Part shown: one piece after another, positions 50,776-61,230 of the stretch | How the letters are laid out: each line of letters opens with the position of its first letter | Position numbering within the stretch: position 1 is the stretch's first letter | Source: Nonomuraea gerenzanensis | GTDB lineage: Bacteria; Actinomycetota; Actinomycetes; Streptosporangiales; Streptosporangiaceae | DNA: 64,000 nt | NCBI RefSeq assembly: GCF_020215645.1 | Contig: NZ_CP084058.1 | Location: 9,548,001 to 9,612,000, forward strand | Direction of reading: 5' to 3' | Position numbers and translations under genes: made by a program | Notes under the pieces: generated by a model | Told to the model about the DNA's origin: nothing | Databases searched by the model: none | The model's input: only the letters and a program-made list of their open reading frames with translations

Positions 50776-53630
50776 GAGACCCGGGGCGGGTCGAGGCCGG
50801 CCAGCAGGGCGCGCACGTCCGCCGCGTCGGGTGAGCCCTGCCGCTCCATGATCGTCAGCGCCTCGGCCAGGCAGGCCCTGGCCCGGCTGAGCCGGCCGAG
50901 CCCGCTCAGCGCCTGGCCGAGCACGGCGAGCGCCTTGCCGCGCATCCAGCCCCGGTCGGCCTCGTGCAGCATGGCCAGCGACTCCTCGGCGTGGTCCACG
51001 GCCCGGTCCGGCCGGCCCATGCCGAGGTGGGTCTCGGCCATCCGGCGCAACGTCAGGCCCTCCCAGGCGCGCTGCTTGAGCCGGCGGAACTCCGCGCGGC
51101 CCTCGCCGAAGCGGGCCAGGGCCTCCTCGTGGCGGCCGGCCGCGCCCAGCGCGACGCCCAGCTGGTAGACGATCTGCGGGTTCGGCCTGCCGCCGCTCAG
51201 CTCGCGGGTGATGTCGGCGGCCAGCTCCCCGGCCCGCACCCCCTCCGCGCCCCGGCCGGCCTCGGCCAGCACGAGCGCCAGGTTGCCCATGATGACGGCC
51301 TCCTCCGAGCGGTGGCCGAGCGCCCGCCAGGTGGTGATCGCCTCCTCGTACAGCGCGGTGGCCTCCTCGTAGGCCCGGCGGTCGTGCGCGAGCATGGCGA
51401 GCACGTTGACCGCGCCCGCGTGGTCGACCAGGCGGGCCTCGCCGCACGCCCGCACGGCCCTGCTCTCCGCGGCGGCCGCCTCGACGGCCCTGCGGGAGTA
51501 GAGGATCTCGCCGCGCTTGCGACGGGCGTGCGCCTCGGTGGCCCGGTCGCCGCGCTCCGCCGCCGCCGCGACGAGCCGCTCCGCCATCTGCTCGTACGCG
51601 GTGGTGCTCGACTCGAAGTCGAAGACCAGGCTCATCATGTCGAACAGCGACACCGCGTCCCGCAGCCCGGTGCCCGGCGTCTCGGCGAGCTGGTGCAGGC
51701 AGCACAGCATGCCCTGCTCCTCGGCCTGCCCCCACTCGATCGCGGCGTCCAGGTCCGCGAACGGCGGCCGGGGGCCGTACGTCCTGGCTGGGTCGAGCAC
51801 CGGGTCGCCGGGGTACATCTCGCCGATGATCCAGGCCATGGCCGCCAGGTAGTGGCCGAGCAGCCGGTCGAGCACCTGCCGCCGGACGTCCTCGCCCTCC
51901 AGGCGGGAGCGGGCGTAGAGCTTGAGCAGGTCGTGATGGCGGTAGCGGCCGGGCGCCGGCGACTCCATCAGGTGCACGTTCACCAGGGCCTCGCACAGCT
52001 CCTCCGCCTCGGCCTCCGGCACGTCCAGCACCGCCGCCGCGGCGGGCGCGGTCAGCCCGGCCGCGTTCGGCACCGCCAGCAGCCGGAACGCCCTGGCGTG
52101 CGCCTCGTCGAGCTGGTCGTACCCGAGGGCGAACGTCGCCTCCACGGCCAGGTCGTCCACCCGCAGCTCGGCCAGGCGGCGCCGCTCGTCGGCCATCCGC
52201 CCGAGCATCCTGGCCAGGCTCCAGCCGGGGCGCGCCGCCAGCCGCGAGGCCACGATCCTGATCGCCAGCGGCAGGTAGCCGCACGCCCGCATCAGCTCGT
52301 GCGCCGCCTCCCGCTCGGCGGCCACCCGCTCCTGCCCCACCACCTTGGCCAGCAGCGCCAGCGACTCCTCCGGGCGCATCGCCTCCAGGCCGAGATGCCT
52401 GGCGCCCGAGAGCGCGGCCAGCCTGGCTCGGCTCGTCACCAGCACCGCGCAGCCGGCGGTGCCCGGCAGCAGCGGGCGCACCTGCGCCGCGCTCGCCGCG
52501 TTGTCCAGCAGTACCAGCACCCGCCGCTCGGCCAGCACCGACCGGTAGAGCGCGGCCCGCTCGTCCAGCTCCTCCGGGACGCCCGCCGCGTCCGCCCCCA
52601 GCGAGCGCAGGAACCCGCCCAGCACGACCTCCGGCGCCAGCGGGCGCGGCCCGGCGCCCTGGAGGTCCACGAAGAGCTGGCCGTCGGGGTAGGCGGCGGC
52701 CAGCCGGTGCGCCACGTGCACGGCCAGGGTGGTCTTGCCCATGCCGCCGGCGCCCGCCACGGCCGAGATGACCAGCGCCGAGCCGCCGCCCTCGCGCAGC
52801 GCCCGCGTCACCTGCTCGACGTCCGGCTGCCTGCCGGTGAAGTCCGTCATGTCGGCGGGCAACTGGCGCGGCACCGGCTTGGCGGCCGGCACCGGCTTGG
52901 CGGCCGGGGCCGCCTCCTGCGGCCGGGCGCCGAACGCGGCGTCGGCCGTGATGATCCGCCGGTACAGCTCGGCCAGCTCCGGCGACGGATCGACGCCCAG
53001 CTCGTCGGCCAGCAGCTTGCGCAGGTCGGTGAACACGCCGATCGCCTCGGCCTGCCTGCCCGAGCGGTACAGCGCCGTCATCAGCAGGCCCGCCAGCCGT
53101 TCCCTGACCGGGTGCTCCGCGCAGAGCGTGGTGAGCTCGGCGACGACCTCCGCGTGCCTGCCCTCCTCGACGTCCTCGCCGAGCCTGCGCTCCAGCAGCG
53201 CGAGCCGCCGCTCCGCCAGGCGGGCCCGCTGCGCGTGCGCGTACCCGCCGTCCAGCCCGGCCAGCGGCTCTCCCTGCCAGAGGGCCAGCGCCTCGCCGGG
53301 CCGGCCCTGCCGGGCCAGCTCGTCCAGGTCGGCGAGGTCGCAGGTGCCGGTGGTGAGCGCGTACCCGCTGCCGACGGAGGCGATCACCTCCGCGCCGAGC
53401 ACGGCGCGCAGCCGGGAGACGTAGGTACGCAGGGTGCCGACGGCGCTGCGCGGCCGGGCCTGGCCCCAGAGCGCGTCGAGCAGCTGGTCCTGGCCGACCA
53501 CCCGGCCTCCGGCCGTCAGCAGCACCGCCAGCACCAGGCGCTGCTGCGGCGAGCCGACGTCCAGCTCGGCGCCGTCCCGCCAGGCACGCACCGGGCCGAG
53601 CACCGAGAAGCGCAGGTCTGGATCACTCAT
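50745..53630 (-). CDS. AfsR/SARP-family transcriptional regulator with NB-ARC and TPR domains
   Basis: A 961-residue regulator. An OmpR-type winged helix (residues about 5-95, RFSVLGPVRAWRDG), then BTAD (about 98-230), then an NB-ARC ATPase with P-loop VAGAGGMGKTTL (about 291-302) and VLVLLDNAAS (Walker B-like), then a TPR-rich C-terminus. This is the AfsR layout; such proteins activate secondary metabolism genes, binding direct repeats ahead of a short -10 region. ATG at 53630. It converges on and overlaps the membrane-protein gene. Targets may include the cluster at 59386-64000, an inference without binding-site support. Confidence 0.93.
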   Translation of the reverse strand: MSDPDLRFSVLGPVRAWRDGAELDVGSPQQRLVLAVLLTAGGRVVGQDQLLDALWGQARPRSAVGTLRTYVSRLRAVLGAEVIASVGSGYALTTGTCDLADLDELARQGRPGEALALWQGEPLAGLDGGYAHAQRARLAERRLALLERRLGEDVEEGRHAEVVAELTTLCAEHPVRERLAGLLMTALYRSGRQAEAIGVFTDLRKLLADELGVDPSPELAELYRRIITADAAFGARPQEAAPAAKPVPAAKPVPRQLPADMTDFTGRQPDVEQVTRALREGGGSALVISAVAGAGGMGKTTLAVHVAHRLAAAYPDGQLFVDLQGAGPRPLAPEVVLGGFLRSLGADAAGVPEELDERAALYRSVLAERRVLVLLDNAASAAQVRPLLPGTAGCAVLVTSRARLAALSGARHLGLEAMRPEESLALLAKVVGQERVAAEREAAHELMRACGYLPLAIRIVASRLAARPGWSLARMLGRMADERRRLAELRVDDLAVEATFALGYDQLDEAHARAFRLLAVPNAAGLTAPAAAAVLDVPEAEAEELCEALVNVHLMESPAPGRYRHHDLLKLYARSRLEGEDVRRQVLDRLLGHYLAAMAWIIGEMYPGDPVLDPARTYGPRPPFADLDAAIEWGQAEEQGMLCCLHQLAETPGTGLRDAVSLFDMMSLVFDFESSTTAYEQMAERLVAAAAERGDRATEAHARRKRGEILYSRRAVEAAAAESRAVRACGEARLVDHAGAVNVLAMLAHDRRAYEEATALYEEAITTWRALGHRSEEAVIMGNLALVLAEAGRGAEGVRAGELAADITRELSGGRPNPQIVYQLGVALGAAGRHEEALARFGEGRAEFRRLKQRAWEGLTLRRMAETHLGMGRPDRAVDHAEESLAMLHEADRGWMRGKALAVLGQALSGLGRLSRARACLAEALTIMERQGSPDAADVRALLAGLDPPRVSYSSASEPQV

Positions 53631-53814
53631 CGGACAACACGGCGACGCACTCGTCTCCTCAGGGGGCGTTACCGGATCGAGGCAAGCATCATAGGGGACG
53701 GCTCCTGTCCGGTGTGGCCCGTTTCGCGTGTTGACACACGTGTGCGTCGGCTGGCCGCGCGGCCATGATCTCCAGGAAGAGCTCCCACCCCGCCCACCGA
53801 CTGAAAGGCCGCAC

Positions 53815-55725
53815 ATGCTCCCTCCCTACCTCCCGCTCCCCCCGTCCGACCGCCTGCTCTCCCCGCGCACCGGCTGGACCCGCGCCCACTGGGAGGCCCT
53901 GGCCGACCACCTGCTGGAGGCCGTCATGCCGTACGCCTCACCGGGGCGGGCGCAGTTCCGGCTGCCGGGGCGGGCGAGCTGGTCGGGGGTGGAGCTGGAC
54001 GGGCTGGAGGGGTTCGCGCGGACGTTCCTGGCCGCGTCGTTCCGCATCGCGGGCGCGGGCGGGGACGTGCCGCACCTGGTCGAACGGTACGCCGGTGGGC
54101 TCGCCGCCGGCACCGACCCGTCGAGCGGCGAGTCCTGGCCCGTGCTGACCGACCGGTCGCAGCAGCTGGTGGAGGCCGCCTCGATCGCGATCGGCCTGCA
54201 CGAGACCCGGCCGTGGTTGTGGGACCGGCTCGACGACGGCGTGCGGGAGCGGGTGGTCGACTGGCTCGGCGGGTTCGTCGGGAAGCGGACCTGGGACAAC
54301 AACTGGGTGTTGTTCCAGACGGTGACGGAGGAGTTCCTCAAGTCCGTCGGCGGGCCGTACGAGCAGCGGGAGATCGACCGGGGCCTGGAGCGCATCGAGG
54401 ACTGGTACGTCGGCGACGGCTGGTACACCGACGGCGGCTCCAGGAACTTCGACCACTACTGCGGCTGGGCACTGCACCTGTATCCGCTGCTGTGGACGCG
54501 CATGTCGGGCGACGCCGAGCGGGCCGCGACCTACGCGGGGCGGCTGCGCGAGTTCCTGGGCACCTACCAGCACTTCTTCGGCTCCGACGGCGCGCCCCTG
54601 CATCAGGGGCGCTCGCTCACCTACCGGTTCGCCGCCGTCGCGCCCGTCTGGCTGGGCGCACTCGCCGACGCCACCCCGCTCACGCCCGGGCAGACCCGCA
54701 GGCTGGCCTCCTCCGTGGCCCGCCACTTCGCCGAGCGCGGCGTGCCCTCGCCTGACGGGCTGCTCTCCCTCGGCTGGTACGAGCCGTTCCTGCCGGTGAC
54801 GCAGGCGTACTCGGGGCCGGCGTCGCCGTACTGGGCCTCGAAGGCCTTCGTCGGCCTGCTGCTGCCTCCCGACCACCCGGTGTGGACCGAGTGCGAGCAG
54901 CCGCTGCCCATCGACGAGCGGGACGTGACCGCGGCCGTCCCCGCCGCCGGCCTGCTCCTGCACGGCACCCGCCACGACGGGATCGTCCGCCTGCTCAACC
55001 ACGGCAGCGACCACGGCGCCCCGCCTGACGACCCGCACTACGCCAAGCTCGCCTACTCCACCCGCACCGCGCCCGAGGCGGCCGAGCACGCCTGGGCCCG
55101 CGACCTCGACAACCACCTCGCCCTCGTCGGGCCGGACGGCCTCCCCTCGCGCCGGACCGCGATCCGGCCGCTGATCTGCCACGACACCACCGCCTCCTCC
55201 TCGTACGAGACCGGCACGGGAGCCGTGGTCACCACCACCTCCACCGTGTCCGGCCCCTGGGAGGTACGCGTCCACGAGATCACGGGCGAGCCGGGCGGCG
55301 GCACGGTGCGCGAGGGCGGCTACGCCCTGTCCGACGCCGGCCCGCCCGCCTCGGTCAGCGGCGACGGGTGGGCGCTGGCCCGCCGCGCCGACGGCCTCAC
55401 CTCCGCCGTCATCGGCCTGTACGGGTGGGAGCGGGCCGAGGTGGCGCGGGAGGTCGAGTCGAACGCCTTCGGCCCGCACTCGGCCATCCCCTGCCTGCAC
55501 TCCGGCACGCCCGGCCTGCACGTCTCCCTGGTCGTGCTGTCGGGCGACCAGGTGCATCCGGGTGCGTTGCGGGAGGCCGTCACGGTCGCCGTGAGCGAGG
55601 AGGCGGTCGTCGTCACCTTCCCCGGCGGCACCGGCGCGACGGCGGCGCGTACCGCTCAGACGCTGCGCAGGACCGAGACCACCACGCCCAGCACCACGGC
55701 CTCGTCGCCGTCGATCACGTCGTAG
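53815..55725 (+). CDS. DUF2264 protein, probable carbohydrate-active enzyme (paralogue 2)
   Basis: A 636-residue homologue of the protein at 9475: NNWVLFQTVTEEFLKSVGGP, EDWYVGDGWYTDGG, HYCGWALHLYPLLWTRM and GPASPYWASKAFVGLL match block for block. No signal peptide. ATG at 53815 is preceded by GAAAGG. No LacI gene is adjacent, unlike paralogue 1. The last 20 or so residues (Thr/Ser-rich, TETTTPSTTASSPSITS) are read from the antisense of the LexA gene, with a 70-base convergent overlap, so the original stop may have been lost. Confidence 0.85.
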   Translation: MLPPYLPLPPSDRLLSPRTGWTRAHWEALADHLLEAVMPYASPGRAQFRLPGRASWSGVELDGLEGFARTFLAASFRIAGAGGDVPHLVERYAGGLAAGTDPSSGESWPVLTDRSQQLVEAASIAIGLHETRPWLWDRLDDGVRERVVDWLGGFVGKRTWDNNWVLFQTVTEEFLKSVGGPYEQREIDRGLERIEDWYVGDGWYTDGGSRNFDHYCGWALHLYPLLWTRMSGDAERAATYAGRLREFLGTYQHFFGSDGAPLHQGRSLTYRFAAVAPVWLGALADATPLTPGQTRRLASSVARHFAERGVPSPDGLLSLGWYEPFLPVTQAYSGPASPYWASKAFVGLLLPPDHPVWTECEQPLPIDERDVTAAVPAAGLLLHGTRHDGIVRLLNHGSDHGAPPDDPHYAKLAYSTRTAPEAAEHAWARDLDNHLALVGPDGLPSRRTAIRPLICHDTTASSSYETGTGAVVTTTSTVSGPWEVRVHEITGEPGGGTVREGGYALSDAGPPASVSGDGWALARRADGLTSAVIGLYGWERAEVAREVESNAFGPHSAIPCLHSGTPGLHVSLVVLSGDQVHPGALREAVTVAVSEEAVVVTFPGGTGATAARTAQTLRRTETTTPSTTASSPSITS

Positions 55726-56315
55726 GCGGGGTTGCGGGGTTCGAGGAGGACGTGCCCGCCGCGCCGCCGGTACACCTTGACGGTGGCCTCGCCGTCGATC
55801 ATCGCGGCGACGATCTGGCCCGAGTGCGCCTCCGGCTGCTGCCGGACGACCACGATGTCGCCGTCGCAGATCGCGGCGTCGATCATCGAGTCGCCCCTGA
55901 CCCGGAGGCCGAACACGGTGCCCCTGCCGGTGAGGTCGCGCGGCAGGGTCAGCGCCTCGTCCAGGTGCTCCTCGGCCAGGATGGGGCTGCCGGCGGCGAT
56001 GTCGCCGACCACGGGCACGCTCACCAGGTCCGCGGGCTGCTCCGGCGCGGCGGCCCGCAGGAACGGGCGCACGTCGATCGACCGGGTCACCGTCGTGCCC
56101 CGGCGCAGCAGCCCACGCTCCTCCAGGCTTCTCAGGTGCTTCGAGACCGACGAGGGCGACCTCAGCCCGACGGCGCGGCCCAGCTCGCGGGTGCTCGGCG
56201 GGTAGCCGTACCTGGCCACCCAGTCCCGGATCGTGGCCAGGATCCGCTGCTGGCGCTGGGGCAGGGCCGAGAAGTCCACGTACTCGAAGGCGTCATGATC
56301 GTCGTAGCTGGTCAC
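55656..56315 (-). CDS. lexA: LexA-family repressor, probable paralogue
   Basis: A 219-residue LexA/S24 protein. The winged helix is RQQRILATIRDWVARYGYPP with STRELGRAVGLRSPSSVSKH; the autocleavage site is Ala108-Gly109 (DIAAGSP); the catalytic dyad is Ser143 (RGDSMID) and Lys180 (ATVKVY), so RecA-stimulated self-cleavage should work. GTG at 56315 has only a weak ribosome site. The usual lexA neighbours (nrdR and nrdJ genes in actinomycetes) are absent, which suggests a second copy rather than the housekeeping gene. Confidence 0.9.
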   Translation of the reverse strand: MTSYDDHDAFEYVDFSALPQRQQRILATIRDWVARYGYPPSTRELGRAVGLRSPSSVSKHLRSLEERGLLRRGTTVTRSIDVRPFLRAAAPEQPADLVSVPVVGDIAAGSPILAEEHLDEALTLPRDLTGRGTVFGLRVRGDSMIDAAICDGDIVVVRQQPEAHSGQIVAAMIDGEATVKVYRRRGGHVLLEPRNPAYDVIDGDEAVVLGVVVSVLRSV

Positions 56316-56367
56316 CTGCGAAATGCTAGGCCCATCGCGGGCCCGCCGGGGTGGCGGGCCGCTCTCG

Positions 56368-59312
56368 TCAGCCCTCCTTTACTTGTGCGAGCAGTTGGTG
56401 GCGCAGGGTGCGGGCCGCGCGCAGGAAGGCGCTCGATCCCTTGCGGGCCGCCACCTCGGCGAGCACGGGGACGGTGCCGCCCGCTCCGGCCCGGCTGGCG
56501 GTGGGGTCCGGGGTGGGGTCCGGGGTGGCGTCGCCCGCTCCGGCCCAGCGGGCGGCGTCGCTCGCGAACGTGAGGGCCTGGGTGTGACCGGCGTGCGGCC
56601 GTTCGTCCGGGCCGGGCAGGTAGACGGACAGCAGCCCCGTCATGACCTCCCACACCTCCCGGTGCGCCCCCTGCTCCGCGCAGGCCTCCAACGCCACGCG
56701 TACGGCGCTCATCTTGGCCACGTCCCGCCGCAGGCACAGCCCGAGCTGCCGCCCGCACTCCACGGCGGGCAGGCACCCGGCGGCAGCCGCACCCAGCAGC
56801 AGCGCCTGGCCGCGCTCCGGCCAGCCGTACGTGCCGCGCTCGGCGAGCTGGACGGCGATCAGCAGCGCCATCGCCTCGCCCACCGGCCCGTCCTGCGAGA
56901 GCAGCCCGGCCACGTACCGGTCGAAGTAGCCGGGCCGCTCCCATGTGTTGAGCAGGTGCGGCAGGAGATGCATGGCGACCGCCTCCCGGTCGCAGGGCAG
57001 CGTCATCGACCAGGACTGCATGTACTTGCCGCGCTCGTCGCCGTACCCGTAGGGGTCCGGGTCGGACAGCAGCAGGTCGATCGACGCCAGCCCCGTCGGC
57101 TCGATCCGGATGCGGGGGTGCAACCGCGGGCTGTGCGTGCCCTTCTCCCGGTCGTGCGTGTAGTGGCCGCCGGCGTGCGACCAGTCCACGCGCAGCTCCG
57201 GCCGCGGCCGGTCTGCCAGCCAGCGCGCCAGCCTGGTGCCCGCCTCCGAGGTCAGCTTCGCCGCCCGCTCGATCACCTCCGCGTCCACCTCGCGCGGCAG
57301 CCGCAGCAGCGCCTGCCCGAGGTCGGCGGGCAGCGCCTGGACGCCTGCCCGCTCGTACCCCTCGACGCGGGCGACCAGCTCGGCGGGGTCGAGGTGGCCG
57401 GAGGTGAGGGTCGGGGTGGCCAGCAGGTACGGGGGCAGCGTCCCAGCCTTCAGCGCGGCGTGGATCTCGGCGCAGCGCAGCAGCATCACGTGGTGCGGGG
57501 CCGAGATGTGCCGCAGGTCCGGCAGCCGGTCACGCGGTGGTTGCTCCACCACCCCGCCGCGCCTCTTGCTGCGCAAGGCGGCGAACATTTCTTGGAGCTC
57601 CGCCTGGCCGACTTCCTCGCCAGCGCTCATGAGGATGACCTGGCTGCCGAACCGGGACTCCTCCTCTTCGGGCTCCGGGATGGGTGGCTCCCGGCCGGGA
57701 TCGGCCGCCTCGCGCAGCAGCGCCTGCAGCCAGTCGCTGAGCTCGTACCAGTGGCGCCGCCCGTAGAGGTGGCCGGGCTCGGGGCAGGGCCGTTTCGACG
57801 GGTCGCGGACGAAGGCGTCGAGCCAGCGCTCGAAGGTGACGCCCTCGCCGACCCGCTTGCAGGTGGTGGTCAGGTCGTCGAGCGGTGGGGGGAAGGGCTC
57901 GCGGGCGGGCGGCTCGAAGGGCGGCAGCTCCCCTGGCACGAACCCGTCGGCCGGCTCGGGCTCCTCCTCTGGTGCCACCTCGCCGTACGCCTGGGCCAGC
58001 GTCGCCGCCAGCTCGGGCGGCAGGACACCGGCGGCAGCGCGTACGGCTTCGGCCCCGGCCGGGGTGAAGCGGCTCGCGTGCTTGACTGCCAGGCGTACTG
58101 TGCGCTCGCGTACCTCGTACGACTCGCAGAGGAAGGCCGAGGCGAGGGCGGGGGCGAGGGCGTCGAGGTCGCCGGGGGTGTCGCGGGCGGACTGGTCGAG
58201 CAGGGTCAGGCCGGCGCGTACCAGCTTCGTCTCGGGGCGGAACAGCAGCGCCGACACCGCCTCCCCCAGCTCCGCACCGCTCAGCCCGCCCGCCCGCCGC
58301 ACCTGCCGCAACGCCAGCTCGGCCACCGGGCCGGGGGCGGCGGGCAGTAGGCGCAGGTAGTCGCGGATGCGTTCCCGGGAGGGGCGGGCGGCTCCCGCAG
58401 CGGCGACTCGGCCGCGCGCCGAGGCGAAGAGGGCACCGCGCACGCGGCCGACGCAGTGGGCGCGGTGGACGCGGTGGGCGCGGTGGGCGGCCGTTGCAGG
58501 TGGTCGCCGGTGCGGTCCCGGGCTGGGACGAGCAGCTCGTGCAGCCGGACGAAGAAGCGCAGGTCGGTGGCGCTGCCGCCGCGCAGGAAGCGGCGCACGC
58601 AGCCGTCGACCAGCGGCTCGGGCGCGAGCGTGCCCACCGCGACCGCCGCGCGCAGCGCCCCCAGCCAGGTGCGCCGGCTGCGATCCCAGTCGGGCGGGTC
58701 GGCGGTGTCGTTGCTCAGCGCCCGCCCCACCCCCTCGGCCTCGAACAGCCGGGGCAGCAGGTGCCAGGCCAGCGGATCCAGGGCCAGGTCGGGCGGCGGC
58801 TGGGACACCCAGGCGGTGGTCAGCGGGTCGTGGTCGGGCGGGGCGGCGCCGGTGCGGCGCAGCAGCTCCAGGGCCAGCGGCACGCTGTCGTCCCTGGCCT
58901 GGGTCCGGGTGCCGCGCAGGCGCAGCGCCAGGCGTACGGCGAGGTCGGCCTGCCACTGCGGCGGCCGGGCGGCGATCACCCGCAGCAGGGGCCCGAGGTC
59001 GCGCGCCGGCCACCAGCGGGTGAACTCGCGCCGGTAGAGCCAGGTGGCGACGGCCGCCGCCCCGCCGAGCACACCCGCGCCCGCGACGCGCATGGGCTCG
59101 ATCCAGTCCTCGCTCCCTGACCAGCCGCCGCGGTCGCGTTCGACGACCGCCTGCCTGGCGTCGGCGATGTGGCCGGGCAGCTCGCGGGCCACCTCGCGGC
59201 GCCCGGCCTCGTCGAGGGCCAGCACCGCGGTCGCGACCCGGGCGGGGTCGCCGGCGCTGATGGCCGCGCGCACGCCCGGCCACGCGCCGCTCATCGGGGG
59301 GTGTGTGATCAT
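56368..59312 (-). pseudogene. Large actinobacterial protein (DUF6493-like) split by a frameshift
   Basis: Two open segments form one gene. Segment 1 runs from ATG 59312 (or ATG 59294, MSGAWPGVRAAISAGDPARV) to about 58380; segment 2 continues in the next frame (RERIRDYLRLLPAAPGPVAE) to TGA at 56368, ending LRHQLLAQVKEG. Restoring one C in the CCC run near 58378 would join them into about 980 residues (APP-RERIRDYL). Helical, HEAT-like repeats dominate the N-terminal part; the C-terminal part has LVARVEGYERAGVQALPADL, reminiscent of DUF6493 proteins often found beside SWIM-domain genes. The family assignment is from memory and uncertain. A 9-base repeat lies at 58453-58488. Confidence 0.65.
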
Positions 59313-59385
59313 GCCGCATACGGTAGGGATCGCCGCCGACAGAACCGGCCCGCGCGCGTCACGACGCCACCGCTGCCCGCGCCCC

Positions 59386-59625
59386 TCAGAGCACCAGGCG
59401 GCGCACCGAGTCGGTGAGGGACCGCGCGCTGCGGAACGTCCCCGGCTCGATCATTTCGTCCGGGAATTCGATGGAAAGGCGTTCCTCAAGCTCCGTCAGC
59501 AATTCCACCATACGCAGGGAGGTAAGCCCGGCGGAGTTCAGTTCGGTGTCTGGGCCGAGCTCTCCGGCGGCCATTCCCAGAGTTTTCTCGATAAGACTCG
59601 TGACTATTTCATGAAGCTCATCCAC
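59386..59625 (-). CDS. Acyl carrier protein
   Basis: A 79-residue carrier protein. The phosphopantetheine site is LNSAGLTSLRMVELL with Ser36; helix 1 (LHEIVTSLIEKTLG) and the acidic helix (TELEERLSIEF) fit the fold. GTG at 59625 follows CGAGGATAA. It is divergent, with a 48-base gap, from an AMP-dependent ligase that may load it. It is too distant from any fatty acid synthase gene to be the housekeeping ACP, so a role in a small-molecule pathway is likely. Confidence 0.93.
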   Translation of the reverse strand: MDELHEIVTSLIEKTLGMAAGELGPDTELNSAGLTSLRMVELLTELEERLSIEFPDEMIEPGTFRSARSLTDSVRRLVL

Positions 59626-59673
59626 AGTGTTATCCTCGGTCGATCGATCACTTCCGACAAGGGCTGATGATCC

Positions 59674-61230
59674 GTGGCCGACGTGCATCGTTACCCCTCC
59701 GCCGCGCCTGCGCGCAGCTGCTTCACCGACTTTTTCGACGAGCATCTCCGAGCCCGTCCCGACGCTCCGTACATCACCGGCGACCCCGCCGGGGCGGGCG
59801 CGCAGCGCACACTTTCCTATCGGCAGCTCGACGCCTGCAGCCGCCGGCTCGCGTATTGGCTGAAAGGCGAGCTGGGCGGCTGCGAAACCGTCGGGCTCAT
59901 TCCGCGCAACGAGCTGACGTCGGTGCTGACGATTTTCGCCGCGGTACGCGCGGGATACCGCGTGCTGTTCCTCAGCCCGGCCGATCCCGAGGCGCGGCTG
60001 CGGCAGCAGACCGAGGCGCTCGGCGTGACGGCCGTCCTGAGGTCCGCCGCCGTGCCCGACGACGCCTGCGCCGGGGCGATCCTCGTCCCCGAGCCGTACG
60101 ACCTGCCCGACGCCGGGCCGTTCGCGGCGCCCGCCGCCGACCCTGGTGATGACGTGTTCTACTTCGGTACGTCCGGCTCCACCGCCGCCTCGAAGCTGGT
60201 CGCCCAGTCCCGTCGCAACGTGGTGTCCAACGCCGAGGCGGTCCGCCGGCACCACGGGCTGGGCCCGGGCGACCGGTTGCTCGGCTGCCTGCCGATCCAT
60301 CATGTCAACGGGGTGCACTTCTCGCTGATGGCCACGTTCATGGCGGGCGCGCACGTCGTGCTGGCCGGCGGGTTCGACCCGTTCGCCTACCCGCGCCTCA
60401 TCGAGCGGCACCGGCCGCGCATCGCCAGCGTGGTGCCGAGCATCCTGGAGACGCTGACGGCCACGTGGCGGCGTCCCTCGCTGCCCGCCGAGTTCGGCTA
60501 CTTCGTCTCGGCCGCCGCGCCGCTGCCCACCGCGACCGCCCGCGCCGTCCGCAAGCGGCTCGGCGCCCGCGTCCTGCAGGGGTACGGGCTCACCGAGACC
60601 ACCAACTTCTCCACCACCATGCCGGCCGGCCTGCCGGAGAAGGACGTCAAGCGCTTCCTGACCGAGGTCGACGTGCCGTCGATCGGGGTCGCGGTGCACG
60701 GCAACGAGGTGGCCGTGCTGACCAGGGACGGCGAGCGGGCAGCCCCCGGCGAGGTCGGCGAGATCTGCATGCGCGGCCACAACGTCATGAACGGCTACGC
60801 GGGCAACCCGGCCGCGACGCGGGAGGCGTTCGAGGGCGGCTGGTTCCACTCCCAGGACCTCGGCTTCGAGCTGCGCGACGCCTCGGGCCGGGGCTTCTTC
60901 TTCGTCACCGGGCGGCTGAAGAACATCGCGAAGGTGGGCGGCGAGTCCGTCTCGCTGGAGGAGATGGAGAAGGTGCTGCGGGCGGTGCCGTACGTGCGGG
61001 ACGCCGCCTGCGTGGCGGCCCCGCACCGCTACCTCGGGGAGGAGATCGTCGCGGCCGTCGTCCACACGGAGGACGCGCCGGAGACGGTCAACGTGCGTCC
61101 GCATCTGCTCGCCGCCTTCGCCCACAGTGTGGTGCCCAACCGGGTCGTCCGCCTCGACGCGATCCCCAGGACGGCGACGGGCAAGATCCGCCGCCCCGAG
61201 CTGGCCCGCCTGCTGCTGTCGCCGTCATGA
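59674..61230 (+). CDS. AMP-dependent acyl/aryl ligase (ANL superfamily)
   Basis: A 518-residue adenylating enzyme. Core motifs are FYFGTSGSTAASKLV (A3, with Ala-Ala in place of the usual Gly-Pro-Lys pattern), QGYGLTETTNFST (A5), GFFFVTGRLKNIAKVGGESV (A7/A8) and TATGKIRR with the catalytic Lys (A10). It should activate a carboxylic acid as acyl-AMP and pass it to CoA or to the divergent ACP. GTG at 59674. Its stop codon and that of the convergent glycosyltransferase share the palindrome TCATGA. The acyl substrate cannot be deduced. Confidence 0.92.
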   Translation: MADVHRYPSAAPARSCFTDFFDEHLRARPDAPYITGDPAGAGAQRTLSYRQLDACSRRLAYWLKGELGGCETVGLIPRNELTSVLTIFAAVRAGYRVLFLSPADPEARLRQQTEALGVTAVLRSAAVPDDACAGAILVPEPYDLPDAGPFAAPAADPGDDVFYFGTSGSTAASKLVAQSRRNVVSNAEAVRRHHGLGPGDRLLGCLPIHHVNGVHFSLMATFMAGAHVVLAGGFDPFAYPRLIERHRPRIASVVPSILETLTATWRRPSLPAEFGYFVSAAAPLPTATARAVRKRLGARVLQGYGLTETTNFSTTMPAGLPEKDVKRFLTEVDVPSIGVAVHGNEVAVLTRDGERAAPGEVGEICMRGHNVMNGYAGNPAATREAFEGGWFHSQDLGFELRDASGRGFFFVTGRLKNIAKVGGESVSLEEMEKVLRAVPYVRDAACVAAPHRYLGEEIVAAVVHTEDAPETVNVRPHLLAAFAHSVVPNRVVRLDAIPRTATGKIRRPELARLLLSPS

